From positions 372,001-436,000 of the forward strand of contig CAVVTP010000001.1 of NCBI GenBank assembly GCA_963751165.1: a DNA stretch of 64,000 nt. The letters are read 5' to 3'. Below, one piece after another: positions 1 to 8,902 of the stretch. Source of the DNA: Roseiarcus sp963751165. GTDB lineage: Bacteria > Pseudomonadota > Alphaproteobacteria > Rhizobiales > Beijerinckiaceae. The position numbers and the translations under genes are program-made. Within the stretch, counting starts at the first letter, position 1; each line of letters begins with the position of its first letter. The notes beneath the pieces are model-generated. The model was given only the letters and a program-made list of their open reading frames with translations. It did no database searches and was not told the origin of the DNA.

Positions 1-935
1 TCCATCAGGGCGAAGTGCTCGCCGTCGTCGACACGCCGGAGCTCGACCAAAGCGTCGCCGTAGCGCAAAGCGAACTCGCGAAAGCCAAGGCGAATTTGGC
101 CTTGGCCAAGGTGACGGCGGCGCGGTGGGACTCGCTGCGCGCCTCGGCCGCGGTGTCGCAACAGGCCGCTGACGAAAAGGAGGCCGACGCGAAGGCGAGG
201 GCCGCCGATGTCGAAGCCGCTCAGTCGAACGTGGATCGGCTCAAGGCGGAGAAGGGTTTCGCCAATATCGTGGCGCCCTTCGACGGCGTGGTCACCGCCC
301 GCAACGTCGACGTCGGGTCGCTGGTGAGAGCGGACGGGACCAATGCCCCGGCGCTGTTCACCGTCGCCGATATTCACCAGATGCGGATTTACGTCGCGGT
401 GCCGGAATCATATGCCGCCAGCCTCAAGGACGGCATGAAGGCGACGCTGGAATTGCCGGAATATCCCGACCGCACTTTCGACGCGACGATCGTCACCACT
501 TCACACGCCATCGATCAGAAGTCGCGCACCCTGCTGGTCGAGCTGATCGCCGACAACAAGGCTGGGCTCCTCGCTCCCGGCGCCTTCGCTCGAGTCCATT
601 TTGAAATCCCGCCCGACACGAAGAGGCTGACAATCCCTGCTAGTGCGCTGTTGTATCGCGACAACGCCACGCAAGTTGCAATCGTCGGGGTTGACAACCG
701 CATCGCCTTCAAGAAAGTACATATCGCGCGCGACCTCGGGACAGAGGTGGAAATCGCCGGCGGCCTCAGCCAGGACCAGCGGATTATCGCCAATCCGCCC
801 GACTCGCTCGACGACGGTGAGGAGGTCCGGGTCACGGAAACCGCCGACGGGAAGGCGCAAAAAGCGGGTGGACCGGGCGCTCAGGCAAAGAGCGCCGAGG
901 ATATGGCGCAGACAGGGCGGGGCCGCCAGGAATGA
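1..935 (+). CDS. RND efflux periplasmic adaptor subunit (5' partial)
   Basis: Periplasmic adaptor (membrane fusion protein, HlyD/AcrA type) that would bridge an inner-membrane RND pump and the outer-membrane channel encoded next. The frame is open from base 3, so the true start lies left of the window; the GTG at 15 is an internal Val codon. About 310 residues are visible: the end of the first lipoyl half (VDTPELDQ), an Ala/Lys/Glu-rich coiled-coil hairpin at about residues 12-80, the second lipoyl half with APFDGVVTARNVDVG, then the beta-barrel and membrane-proximal domains and a Gly/Ala/Lys-rich tail. It overlaps the next gene by ATGA (932-935), implying co-translation. The RND pump gene is not between adaptor and channel, so it must lie upstream or elsewhere. 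Substrate unknown. Confidence 0.92.
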   Translation, partial: HQGEVLAVVDTPELDQSVAVAQSELAKAKANLALAKVTAARWDSLRASAAVSQQAADEKEADAKARAADVEAAQSNVDRLKAEKGFANIVAPFDGVVTARNVDVGSLVRADGTNAPALFTVADIHQMRIYVAVPESYAASLKDGMKATLELPEYPDRTFDATIVTTSHAIDQKSRTLLVELIADNKAGLLAPGAFARVHFEIPPDTKRLTIPASALLYRDNATQVAIVGVDNRIAFKKVHIARDLGTEVEIAGGLSQDQRIIANPPDSLDDGEEVRVTETADGKAQKAGGPGAQAKSAEDMAQTGRGRQE

Positions 936-2401
936 AGCTGCCGTTGTGGCTGATCGCGTCGACCGCGTTCGCGCTCGGCGGATGCGATTTCGCGCCTCGG
1001 TACGCGCCGCCGCAAATGTTTCTGCCGGCCAAATTCAAGGACGCATCGGCCAACGGCGCCGCGCTGCCGGCGAACCAAGCGTGGTGGCGCAGCTTCGACG
1101 ACCGCACCCTCGACGATCTCGAAGCGCAAGTGGACGCGGCGAATCCGACCCTGGCCGCGGCGATCGCGGCCAACGACGCCGCCGCCCAGCGGGCGGTGCA
1201 AGCGGCGGCGGGGCTTCTTCCGCAGATTAACGGAATCGGACAGATCACCGCCAACAAGCAGTCGAACAACCGGCCGCTTCGTGGAGCGGATGAGCCGAAC
1301 TATTACGGCAACAATATTCTCGGCGCGCAGGTCTCCTACGAGATCGACATTTGGGGGCGCGTGCGTGACCTCGTCAAGGCGGCGAGCCTGACCGCTGAGG
1401 CGAGCGTGGATGCGCTTGCCGATGCTCGCCTCGAACTGCACGCCGAATTGGCCCGCGCCTATATCGACTTGCGCGGCCTCGACGCCCAGGCCAAGCTCAT
1501 CTCGAGCACGATCGGCATCTACTCTTCCGCGCTCGATCTGACGAAGTCCAAACTCCAGGCGCAGATCGCATCGCCAGTCGACGTCGACCGCGCGCAGACG
1601 CAGCTGAGTTCGGCCGAGGCGCAAGGGTCGGAGATCGCGCTCCAGCGGGCGGCGCTCGAAAACGCCATTGCGGCCCTGGTTGGGAAGCCGGCGGCGTCCT
1701 TCTCCATCGCGAAGACTTCGGGCGCTCTTCCGCTGCCGAAGCGGCCGCGCGCCGTCCCGGCCGAGGTGCTGCGTCGGAGGCCGGACGTCGCCGAGCAGGA
1801 GCGTCTGACCGCCGCCGCCGATCAGAACATCGGCGCTGCGCGGGCGGATTTCTTTCCCCGCTTCACCCTGATCGCCCTGGGTGGAACACAAGACACGGGT
1901 TTTCGGTTGTTTAATCCTGGAAATACAATCGGGACCATCGGTCCGTCGATGGAGTTCCCGCTGTTCGACGCCGGTCTGCGACAGGCGGAGCTGCAAGTGG
2001 CCAAGGACGTGTTTACCCAAGCGGCCGAAAATTACCGCGCGACCGTCCTGCTCGCCATCCGCGAGGTCGAAGACAACCTGAGCGCATTGCGCTGGCTTGC
2101 AAGCGAGTGGAAGCAGACCGAGACCGCCGCCCAGGCGGCGCAAAGAGCAGCCGACCTTTCGCTGACACTCTATCGCGACGGAGCGACATCATACCTGGAC
2201 GTGGTGACTGCGCAGAGCTCCGCGCTCGAGGACCAGCGCCTGGCGATCATTTTGCGCACGCGCCAGCTCGAGTCCGACATCGGCCTGATGCTGGCCCTCG
2301 GCGGCGGGTGGACGGTACCTCCTGCGCCTCCGCCGCCGCCGACCAACTTCACGCCGACGCCCGTCCAGCTGATCCAGGATGTGTCGAAAGGCGACCCATG
2401 A
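932..2401 (+). CDS. RND efflux outer-membrane channel lipoprotein, NodT family
   Basis: Outer-membrane factor of the tripartite efflux system (TolC/OprM-like, NodT family), 489 residues, a usual length. The N-terminus is a lipoprotein signal with lipobox L-G-G-C and Cys18 as the acylated residue, followed by the family's typical APRYAPP-like stretch. Two outer-membrane efflux (OEP) repeats follow, rich in Ala/Gln/Leu helices, and the C-terminus is a Pro-rich tail. The start ATG overlaps the adaptor stop by four bases and its own stop overlaps the next ATG (2398-2401), so three genes form one translationally coupled unit. Function and location are known for the family; the exported compound cannot be told from sequence. 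Confidence 0.92.
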   Translation: MKLPLWLIASTAFALGGCDFAPRYAPPQMFLPAKFKDASANGAALPANQAWWRSFDDRTLDDLEAQVDAANPTLAAAIAANDAAAQRAVQAAAGLLPQINGIGQITANKQSNNRPLRGADEPNYYGNNILGAQVSYEIDIWGRVRDLVKAASLTAEASVDALADARLELHAELARAYIDLRGLDAQAKLISSTIGIYSSALDLTKSKLQAQIASPVDVDRAQTQLSSAEAQGSEIALQRAALENAIAALVGKPAASFSIAKTSGALPLPKRPRAVPAEVLRRRPDVAEQERLTAAADQNIGAARADFFPRFTLIALGGTQDTGFRLFNPGNTIGTIGPSMEFPLFDAGLRQAELQVAKDVFTQAAENYRATVLLAIREVEDNLSALRWLASEWKQTETAAQAAQRAADLSLTLYRDGATSYLDVVTAQSSALEDQRLAIILRTRQLESDIGLMLALGGGWTVPPAPPPPPTNFTPTPVQLIQDVSKGDP

Positions 2402-2814
2402 CCGACCACCCGGCGCGGCCCGCGAATTGCGCGGCCTGCGCGTTCTGGCACAAACTCAGGGAGAGCGAGGGCCTGTGCTGCCACCATGCGCCGGAGCCCT
2501 CGATTCGACCCGAAGAGGCGGCGCATTGGCCTCAGACGCGCAGTTGGCAATGGTGCGGCGAAGGCATCGAGGGCGGGCCGCTCGCTTTGATGACCCGATG
2601 CGCCGACTGCGCGTTTTGGCGTCGACCGGAGGGCGGGCTTAATCCGCTCAATCGCCGGGACATGCCGATGTCGTGGTGGGAGCATGCCGGCCTTTGCGCC
2701 CGCCACGCGCCGCAGCCCGTAGGCGAGCCCGGGCCTCGCGCGTTCTGGCGGGCGACCCTGGGCGCCGATGGCTGCGCCGAGGGCGAGCCGCGCAAGGTCG
2801 CGCCGGCATCGTAG
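2398..2814 (+). CDS. Cys-rich small protein with two internal repeats
   Basis: Unrecognised 138-residue protein. The ATG overlaps the stop of the efflux channel gene (ATGA) and is preceded by AAAGG, so it is co-translated with the efflux genes. The sequence is an internal duplication: repeat one has C11-x2-C14-A-F-W, G-L-C27-C-H-H-A-P and C53-G-E-G; repeat two has C68-x2-C71-A-F-W, G-L-C100-A-R-H103-A-P and C126-A-E-G-E. Each repeat therefore offers four Cys and one His in matching places, which looks like a metal (zinc or iron-sulfur) site. No signal peptide or membrane segment is visible, so it is probably cytoplasmic. A role in sensing or regulating the efflux system is only an inference from the overlap. 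Confidence 0.75.
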   Translation: MTDHPARPANCAACAFWHKLRESEGLCCHHAPEPSIRPEEAAHWPQTRSWQWCGEGIEGGPLALMTRCADCAFWRRPEGGLNPLNRRDMPMSWWEHAGLCARHAPQPVGEPGPRAFWRATLGADGCAEGEPRKVAPAS

Positions 2815-3123
2815 GGAAGCAGTCAAACTCGTCCTTTCTCTAAATATTTTTTCAGGTAAGCCGAATTTAATTTACCAAGTTCGCCGCGTCTGATAACTCT
2901 TTGTTGTCGTGTATGTCTCCGCTGCATCTGATGTATTCATCAGAGTTGCAGCGTCGTTGTAGCGCGCGAGGTGATGTCCTTCTCTTCAGCGAGGCTAGGG
3001 GAATTGTCGACGCAAACATCGTCGGCTGCATTGAGGGGCCACATCTACGGGATGATCGGCGGCGCTCCGCGACCCCAGCGCCTGAGTTTTTCGCGAGGCT
3101 CAGTTGATTGACTGGAGACAGAA
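2815..3123 (+). other. intergenic, no gene seen
   Basis: About 309 bases between the Cys-rich protein and the small secreted protein. It starts AT-rich (around 2838-2880) and then becomes ordinary. A 68-codon open frame from 2901 has no good ribosome-binding site or recognisable content and is not called. It probably carries the promoter of the gene at 3124. Confidence 0.5.
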
Positions 3124-3417
3124 ATGAAATGTTCGATTGGAATTGCCGCCTTTGCGCTCGTCCTCGCGGCGCCCGCCCTTGCCGGCCAAACTGACGTCGG
3201 CACGACGCACCATCATCACGCATATCGTCACGCGCGCCGAATTGCGCCCGCCGAAGCGATCGCGCCGAGCGCGACCACGCAAGCGCCTCTACTGGCTCCG
3301 ACGCCGGTCCTGTTTCGCGCGACCGGCCCTTATCCGAGCGGCCAGGGCGACGAGGACGGACTGAGCCGCCACATCGGCGATTGCAACAAGGGCTGCATCG
3401 GCGGCAACCCGGGCTGA
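3124..3417 (+). CDS. small secreted protein, function unknown
   Basis: A 97-residue exported protein. ATG at 3124 follows a GGAG ribosome-binding site at about 3113. Residues 1-20 form a Sec signal peptide ending A-P-A-L-A-G. The mature part has a His cluster (T-T-H-H-H-H-A-Y-R-H), a low-complexity Ala/Pro middle and a conserved-looking tail DCNKGCIGGNPG with two Cys. Small proteins with this kind of tail recur in Hyphomicrobiales, to my recollection without a known role. The His cluster and paired Cys could bind metal, but this is a guess. It is followed tail-to-tail by the porin gene. Confidence 0.65.
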   Translation: MKCSIGIAAFALVLAAPALAGQTDVGTTHHHHAYRHARRIAPAEAIAPSATTQAPLLAPTPVLFRATGPYPSGQGDEDGLSRHIGDCNKGCIGGNPG

Positions 3418-3435
3418 TTGTGGCGGCGCGCTGCG

Positions 3436-5055
3436 TCAGAACCGGATGCGGATGCCGATGGTCGGGTCCCATTCCTGCGTGTTAGCCGTCGTCGCCGTCG
3501 CGGTGAAGATTTTTCCGTGCGCCTCTGGGGCGTAGTAGGTGGTGGTCTGGGTGAAGCCGCTCGCCAGTCCGCCATACACGTTCGAGAGCATGACGCCGGC
3601 ATAGAGGTCGACCCTCCCGACCGGCCGGTAGTCGATCAGAAGCGAGACGGCGTCCTGGCTGCCCGCGCACTTCGAGCTGCTGATGAAGGCGCCGGTCCCC
3701 GTGCAGGCCGCGGGAAGGGTTATGCCTGAGGAGTTCACGCTGAAGTTGTAGTTATTCTGATTCTGATAGTAGAACCCCATTGCGACGCTGAGATTGTCCC
3801 GCACATACCATTTGAAACCGGTCCAGACGGTATTCAGCATGCGGTGGTAGTTATAAGCGTTGTCGGTGACCGCGGCGTTCGTGTAGACTCCTTTGCTAAA
3901 ATAGCCCTCCGGAACGAAGATTCCTTCGGCGATTGTCGGAAAGCCGGTGAGGTAGCTGTCGCTCGGGTTCTGGATCAGCGCGTAGAGATAACCGCCGTAG
4001 AATGTGACCGTGTTCCACTTGTACTTGGCCACCAGCTCGAGTCCGGTGTCGTTGGACAGGGTCGCCTTCAGCACCGAGTTCGGATCGTAGTAGGCGTTGT
4101 TCACAAAGACGAAGCAGTCGGTCGTCCCTTTGATGCAGAAGTTGTTCGAGCCGCCGAAGGTCGATAGAGACACCGCATCCTTGGCCCAGCTGATCACGCC
4201 GTCGAGCGAGAGAGGGCCAAAGTCCGCGCCGAGCTGGCCTTGGTACATGCCTTGCGTCGCGTTGCCCCAGTCGTAGCCGCCAATCTGGGCTTGTGCCGCC
4301 GCGCGGAAGTTCTGATAGGTGAGCCTATACGTGAAGGCGGTGTTGGGCCGCGCCGTTTCGGTGTCGCCGAATCCGGGAAACGCGTTGGAAAAGCCGAGCG
4401 CTGAGAAGGCGATCGACGCTACCGGATCGTACGCCGAAGTGACGTCGAAGGAGAGCGCGTTGGTGCGGCCGAAGGTCAGCGTGCCGAAGACCGGGTGACT
4501 CACGCCGAGATAGCCCTGCGAGTTGTCCCATTGGCCCGCGCGGCTCCCATCGAAGTTCGTCGTCTGCCAGGGCCACTTACCCGCCGGGCTGAGATTATTG
4601 TCGGCGAGCGCACGCGGACCGTTCACGAACATTCCGGAGAAAGGGTTGATGCCCGCTTCGAGAACGCCGACCAGCGACCAGCCGGGCAGCCCGAGGGGAG
4701 CGAGGCTCTCTTTCATATTGAGGCCGAGTACGGAGGTGCTCAGGGCATTATACGAAGCGGTCCATCGGTTGGCGTAGGCGTTCTTCTGGATGCCGTAGTT
4801 GAACTTGTCCATGCTCGGGTTGTACCCGACGCCCGGAGCCAGGTAGCTAAGGCCGAGGTCGAGCGACCCGTAGAGCGTGATGCCATAGGCGCTGATCGGG
4901 CAGTCGTACGATGACGAATTGAGCCAGCTCCAGACGCTTGCCCAGCAATTAGGGGCGGGCGTGGTCGCGGATGCCTTCGTCGTCGGAAGATCTGCCGCTT
5001 GGGCCAAGCCCATGAGACCAACTGTCACTAGGAGAACAAGTCCGAATCGCTTCAT
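3436..5055 (-). CDS. outer-membrane porin
   Basis: Gram-negative porin-type beta-barrel of about 539 residues. I start it at the ATG at 5055 because this gives a clean Sec signal peptide (MKRFGLVLL... cleaved after L-A-Q-A, near residue 20); an in-frame ATG 14 codons upstream would bury the signal. The mature protein is rich in alternating aromatic/Gly strands (for example YGSLDLGLSYLAPG), has a paired-Cys loop (KGTTDCF) and ends in R-I-R-F with the terminal Phe used for barrel insertion. The long Ser/Asn-rich loops resemble alphaproteobacterial porins. No operon partner; the AT-rich stretch at 5098-5160 probably holds its promoter. Substrate selectivity cannot be inferred. Confidence 0.85.
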   Translation of the reverse strand: MKRFGLVLLVTVGLMGLAQAADLPTTKASATTPAPNCWASVWSWLNSSSYDCPISAYGITLYGSLDLGLSYLAPGVGYNPSMDKFNYGIQKNAYANRWTASYNALSTSVLGLNMKESLAPLGLPGWSLVGVLEAGINPFSGMFVNGPRALADNNLSPAGKWPWQTTNFDGSRAGQWDNSQGYLGVSHPVFGTLTFGRTNALSFDVTSAYDPVASIAFSALGFSNAFPGFGDTETARPNTAFTYRLTYQNFRAAAQAQIGGYDWGNATQGMYQGQLGADFGPLSLDGVISWAKDAVSLSTFGGSNNFCIKGTTDCFVFVNNAYYDPNSVLKATLSNDTGLELVAKYKWNTVTFYGGYLYALIQNPSDSYLTGFPTIAEGIFVPEGYFSKGVYTNAAVTDNAYNYHRMLNTVWTGFKWYVRDNLSVAMGFYYQNQNNYNFSVNSSGITLPAACTGTGAFISSSKCAGSQDAVSLLIDYRPVGRVDLYAGVMLSNVYGGLASGFTQTTTYYAPEAHGKIFTATATTANTQEWDPTIGIRIRF

Positions 5056-5271
5056 GGCCGCCACATCTAGAAGTAAGTCTATCATTTTAGTCAACAAAAC
5101 TAAAACGTCAACTGCGTCGCCGGCGATTCCCGTAAGATCATATTATTAATGTATATTAGCGGACAGAGTCCATTTCGAGGGCGACGCTAAACGGCGTAGC
5201 AACCCACTGGAATCATTGAGGGCTGACGCTAAACCGGAGCTAAAGCAGCCATAAGGGTGGGCGCGGCGAAC

Positions 5272-6339
5272 TCAGGGATGGGCCCTCAGCGGCGTCGCCG
5301 GACGGGCGCTGGACTCGAACGCCGCCTCGACCAGCGCCATGGTCGTCCATGCGTCCTCGACCGAGGCGATCAACGCCTTGTCCTCGCCGGCGACGAAGCG
5401 CTGCAGGTTCGCCATGCGTCCGACGAAGGCTTCGGGGAACCACCCGCCATGCAGCGGGACATGGATCCAGTCGGCCTCGCCCTTTGCCTTGATCGTCAGC
5501 TCGTCCGGCTCGCCGCGCGGATAGTCGAGCAGGACCCCCATCTTGGCGTGCGCGGCCCCTTCCGAGCCCTCGAAGCGAAACTCCGCCACCTGGTGCCGCC
5601 GGCCGAAGGCGTGGTTATGGTTGACCGACATCGCGCTCCTCACTTCGTCGCCGTAGTCGAGAATGGCGGCGGTGCGGGTCTGCGCCATTTCCGACGAGGG
5701 ATGGCCGATGGTCTTGGCGTGCACGCCGTCCGGATCGCCGAGAAAACTGCGGATGAGGTCCAGATAGTGGATCGAGTGGACGGCGATCTCGATGCGCGGG
5801 AGTTCCTTCAGGAAGGCGAACAGGTTCCACGGGGTGTCGATCGACACGCGGACCTCGACGTCCAGCAGTTGCCCGAGGAGGCCCCGGTCGAGCGCGTCCC
5901 TGACCGCCATCATCATCGGCGAGAAGCGGAGCTGGAAGTTGACCGCCGCCCTGAGCTTGCGCTCGCGGCAAACCTCGAGGATCTTCGTCGCCTCGTCGAG
6001 GTCGGAGCCCATCGGCTTCTGAATCAGGACGCCCGCGCCGGCCGGCACGCGCTCGAGCACCGAAACATGCGCGGCCGGGGGCGTAGCGAGGTCGAAAATC
6101 GCGTCGTCCGTCCCCAGCGCTTCGTCGAGCGAGCCGAAGGTCCGCACGCCAAACTTCTCGCCGACCATCTTCGCCCGGTTCGCGTTGAGATCGAAGACGC
6201 CGGCGATCGGAAATCCGCCCTTCCGGTAGGCGGGGAAATGCGCGTCGACGACAATCGAGCCTGCGCCGATGGTGACGATCGGCTTTGGCCGCGAAGGCGC
6301 CGGCCATGTTTGCCGCAGATCGGACGGGTCGAACGTCAT
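5272..6339 (-). CDS. Gfo/Idh/MocA family oxidoreductase
   Basis: Probable NAD(P)-dependent sugar or cyclitol dehydrogenase, 355 residues. The N-terminal Rossmann fold shows VTIGAGSIVVDAHFPAY, followed by the family's nucleotide-binding strands and the QKPMG motif (EKP in most relatives), where the Lys is part of the catalytic site. The C-terminal alpha/beta domain has H-S-I-H-Y-L-D in the region where catalytic His and Asp are usual. It is the last gene of the minus-strand operon that contains a sugar ABC importer and a rhamnose-mutarotase-like gene 13 bp upstream, so it very likely oxidises the sugar taken up. The exact substrate is not deducible. Confidence 0.88.
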   Translation of the reverse strand: MTFDPSDLRQTWPAPSRPKPIVTIGAGSIVVDAHFPAYRKGGFPIAGVFDLNANRAKMVGEKFGVRTFGSLDEALGTDDAIFDLATPPAAHVSVLERVPAGAGVLIQKPMGSDLDEATKILEVCRERKLRAAVNFQLRFSPMMMAVRDALDRGLLGQLLDVEVRVSIDTPWNLFAFLKELPRIEIAVHSIHYLDLIRSFLGDPDGVHAKTIGHPSSEMAQTRTAAILDYGDEVRSAMSVNHNHAFGRRHQVAEFRFEGSEGAAHAKMGVLLDYPRGEPDELTIKAKGEADWIHVPLHGGWFPEAFVGRMANLQRFVAGEDKALIASVEDAWTTMALVEAAFESSARPATPLRAHP

Positions 6340-6352
6340 GGCTCGCGCCCTC

Positions 6353-6683
6353 TCAGTCGTGATGGAACACTTCTTCCGCCATCGCCCACCAGTCGCCTTT
6401 GGCGCGCGTCTCGAGCGGCGCCTGCATCGGCTTGTGGATCGCCCACCATTCCTGCGTCTTCGGGTCGGCCTCCATCTTCGCCGCGTCTATCGCCCAGTCG
6501 TCGCCGTGATACTCCCAGTAGGCGAACAGCAGAATTCTCCGGCTCGCGCAGGAAGATCGTATAGTTGCGGATGTTGCAGTCCGAGATCTTGGCCAGGATC
6601 TCCGGCCAGACCGCCGCATGCGTCTTCTTGTATTCGGCGATCCGCTCCGGCCTGATGCCGATCACCATGCCCATGCGCTTCAT
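6353..6683 (-). pseudogene. L-rhamnose mutarotase family protein, frameshifted
   Basis: Member of the RhaM/YiiL family (DUF718), which interconverts alpha and beta anomers of sugars such as L-rhamnose. ATG at 6683 has GGAGG seven bases upstream and overlaps the preceding stop by ATGA. The N-terminal part reads MKRMGMVIGIRPERIAEYKK...AVWPEI...NYTIFLREPEN, then one base too many near 6533 breaks the frame; the rest continues in another frame as LLFAYWEYHGDDW...WWAIHKPMQ and ends at 6353. The Trp-Trp motif and total length (about 109 residues) fit the family. Either a recent pseudogene or a sequencing error; both halves are otherwise well preserved. Confidence 0.85.
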
Positions 6684-6923
6684 TCAGGTTTCCTCCAACT
6701 GCGCCGGTGAACCCGGCGGGGCTTTTCGCCCGCGCCGTCAGCAAACGCCATTCGACGCCGACGCCCGGGATAAGTCGGGGCCATGGCCGTCCCATTCTCG
6801 ATCGTGAGGCGCGACGCCGTCAATTCTTCGAGCGCGGGAATGTATTCGGCATATTTGCCCTCTACGCAGCGCAGGGTGCGGCCGACGTACGGCTCCATCA
6901 GGAAATGCGCGCGTCTGCGCCAT
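6680..6923 (-). CDS. small operon ORF of unknown function, frame uncertain
   Basis: Short gene-sized gap between the ABC ATPase and the mutarotase. A good GGAGGG lies upstream of an ATG at 6923, one base before which the ATPase stops, but the frame from that ATG (MAQTRAF...) looks like noise, whereas another frame from an ATG at 6898 (MEPYVGRTLRCVEGKYAEYI..., 72 residues) ends at 6680 with the ATGA overlap to the mutarotase start. One indel near 6900 would join the good start to the good frame. I do not recognise the product. It may be a real small protein broken by one indel, or a spacer. Confidence 0.3.
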
Positions 6924-6924
6924 T

Positions 6925-8031
6925 TCACCCTCCTGTCGGCTGGACCGCGCGCCCGCCTTCGGTCGAAAAGAGATGCGCCCTTGCGAGATCGAACGACACA
7001 GCGATCGTCCGCCCGGGTTCGAGCGAGGTCGGATTGAGCATGCGCGCCACCCAGTCCCGTCCGCCGAAAGGAACGAAGACGAGTGTTTCGTTGCCGAGCG
7101 GTTCGGTCACCGAAACGGGGAGCTCGCGCTGGACGACTTGGCTGCCGGAGGCGGACGGCAGGCCATGCCCGGTCGGGTAGACGTCGTCCGGTCGCATGCC
7201 GACTGCGACCCGCCGTTCGGCGAATTGCGCCTGCCTGAAGCGGTCGGGTATCGGCAACCAGTCGCCGTTTCCGAAGACGATCCTGCCGTCCGTGATCTCG
7301 GCGTCGAGGATGTTCATGGCCGGCGAGCCGATGAAACCGCCGACGAAACGCGTGGCGGGACGATGAAACACGTCCTCGGGCGAGCCGACCTGCTCGATCA
7401 ACCCGTCGCGCATGATGACGACGCGGTCGGCGAGCGTCATCGCCTCGACCTGGTCGTGGGTGACATAGATGACGGTCGATGGCACGCGCGCATGCAAAAG
7501 CTTGATCTCCGTGCGCATCTGCGTGCGCAGCTTCGCGTCGAGATTCGATAGCGGCTCGTCGAACAGGAAAACTTCGGGCTTGCGCACGATCGCCCGCCCC
7601 ATCGCCACGCGCTGGCGCTGGCCGCCCGAAAGCTGCGATGGCCGGCGCTCGAGCAGATCGCCGAGATGGAGAATGTCGCTCGCCTCGGCGACGCGGGCGT
7701 CGATCTCGGCCTTCGGGCGCTTCGCGATCTTGAGGGAAAAGCCGAGGTTCTCGCGCACACTCATGTGCGGGTAGAGCGCGTAGGATTGGAACACCATGGA
7801 GATGTTGCGCGCGCGGGGCGGGAGGTCGTTGACGATCTCGCCGCCGATCCGGATCGTTCCCGAGGAAATCTCCTCGAGCCCTGCGATCATCCTGAGCGTC
7901 GTCGACTTGCCGCAACCCGAGGGCCCGACGAGCGCGACGAATTCGCCGTCGGCGATCTCGAGGTCGATCGCCCGAACCGCCTCAACCGCGCCGTACCGTT
8001 TCACCAGCTGTTCCAGCACCATCGTCGCCAT
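6925..8031 (-). CDS. sugar ABC transporter ATP-binding protein (MalK/UgpC family)
   Basis: ATPase of an importer of the carbohydrate-uptake-1 type, 368 residues. Visible motifs: Walker A GPSGCGKS (about residues 37-44), ABC signature LSGGQRQR, Walker B FLFDEPLSNLD, the H-loop VTHDQ, and a C-terminal regulatory TOBE-type domain (about 240-368) typical of MalK/UgpC. It lies three bases downstream of the permease gene and powers the importer formed with the two permeases and the binding protein upstream in the same operon. One such ATPase would act as a homodimer on the cytoplasmic face. Confidence 0.93.
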   Translation of the reverse strand: MATMVLEQLVKRYGAVEAVRAIDLEIADGEFVALVGPSGCGKSTTLRMIAGLEEISSGTIRIGGEIVNDLPPRARNISMVFQSYALYPHMSVRENLGFSLKIAKRPKAEIDARVAEASDILHLGDLLERRPSQLSGGQRQRVAMGRAIVRKPEVFLFDEPLSNLDAKLRTQMRTEIKLLHARVPSTVIYVTHDQVEAMTLADRVVIMRDGLIEQVGSPEDVFHRPATRFVGGFIGSPAMNILDAEITDGRIVFGNGDWLPIPDRFRQAQFAERRVAVGMRPDDVYPTGHGLPSASGSQVVQRELPVSVTEPLGNETLVFVPFGGRDWVARMLNPTSLEPGRTIAVSFDLARAHLFSTEGGRAVQPTGG

Positions 8032-8034
8032 GGG

Positions 8035-8901
8035 TCAGCCCTTCACCGCGCCGAAGGTGAGGCCCGACACCAGCCGCTTCTGGATGATGAAGGTCAGCGC
8101 GAACGCCGGCGCGATCATCACCACCGCCAAGGCGCACATGCCGCGCCAGTCGATGGTGAACTCTGAAGTGTAGTCGAGCAGCCCAACCGGCAACGTCTGC
8201 GAGTTCACCGAGCGGGTCAGTTGCGAAGCGAGCGCAAACTCGTTCCAGGACGTCATGAAGGCGAAGATCGCGGACGAGGCGATCCCCGGGCCGGCCAGAG
8301 GAAACTCGACCTGCCAAAAGGCCTGCCATCGAGTGCATCCGTCGATTTGTGCCGCCTCGGCGAGGTCCCGGGGCACCTGGCGAAAGAATCCGTCGATGAG
8401 CCAGATGGTGAACGGCACGTTCAGCGCCACATAGGCGATGATGAGCGCGAGATGGGTGTCGATAATGCCGAGGCGCGCGAAAATGATGAAGAGCGGCAAG
8501 GACAAGGCGATGCCGGGAACCGTGCGCGTCAGCATGAGGCCGAGGAACAGGGCGGATTTTCCGCGGAAGCGGTAACGCGCGAAGGCGTAGCCGCCCGACA
8601 GGCCGATCGCGATGGCGACGACCGTCGAAGTGATCGAGATGATCAGCGAATTGCGAAAATAATCCCAGACGGGAATGCCGCCTTGACCGACGGCTCCGAA
8701 CATCGCGCCAAAGGCCTCCAGCGAAAGCGATTGCGGAATCCAGACCGGCGGTTTCGCCATGATCTCGACGGTCGGACGCAGGGAGTTCAGTACGACCCAG
8801 GCGCCCGGCAGGCAGATGACTAGGAAGGCGAGAGCGAGGCCGGCGATATAGGCGAGGTTGCTGATGCGGCGCAGGAGTATCGAGGTTTCGTTGCGCGTCA
8901 T
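8035..8901 (-). CDS. sugar ABC transporter permease (MalG family)
   Basis: Inner-membrane permease of the MalEFGK-type importer, about 288 residues with six predicted membrane helices beginning at LAYIAGLALAFLVICL. The EAA loop is present as DLAEAAQIDGCTRWQAF, the contact site for the ATPase. I start at the ATG at 8901 (MTRNETSI), separated from the stop of the partner permease by a single base (TGAGATG); longer extensions upstream read as low-complexity noise. It pairs with the MalF-type permease upstream. Confidence 0.9.
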   Translation of the reverse strand: MTRNETSILLRRISNLAYIAGLALAFLVICLPGAWVVLNSLRPTVEIMAKPPVWIPQSLSLEAFGAMFGAVGQGGIPVWDYFRNSLIISITSTVVAIAIGLSGGYAFARYRFRGKSALFLGLMLTRTVPGIALSLPLFIIFARLGIIDTHLALIIAYVALNVPFTIWLIDGFFRQVPRDLAEAAQIDGCTRWQAFWQVEFPLAGPGIASSAIFAFMTSWNEFALASQLTRSVNSQTLPVGLLDYTSEFTIDWRGMCALAVVMIAPAFALTFIIQKRLVSGLTFGAVKG

Positions 8902-8902
8902 C

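Noticed and set aside
881..2143. 420-codon minus-strand frame inside the efflux channel gene
   Set aside because: Antisense shadow; no start signal and no recognisable content.
5257..6564. 435-codon plus-strand frame opposite the Gfo/Idh gene
   Set aside because: Antisense to a clearly conserved oxidoreductase and Arg-rich throughout.
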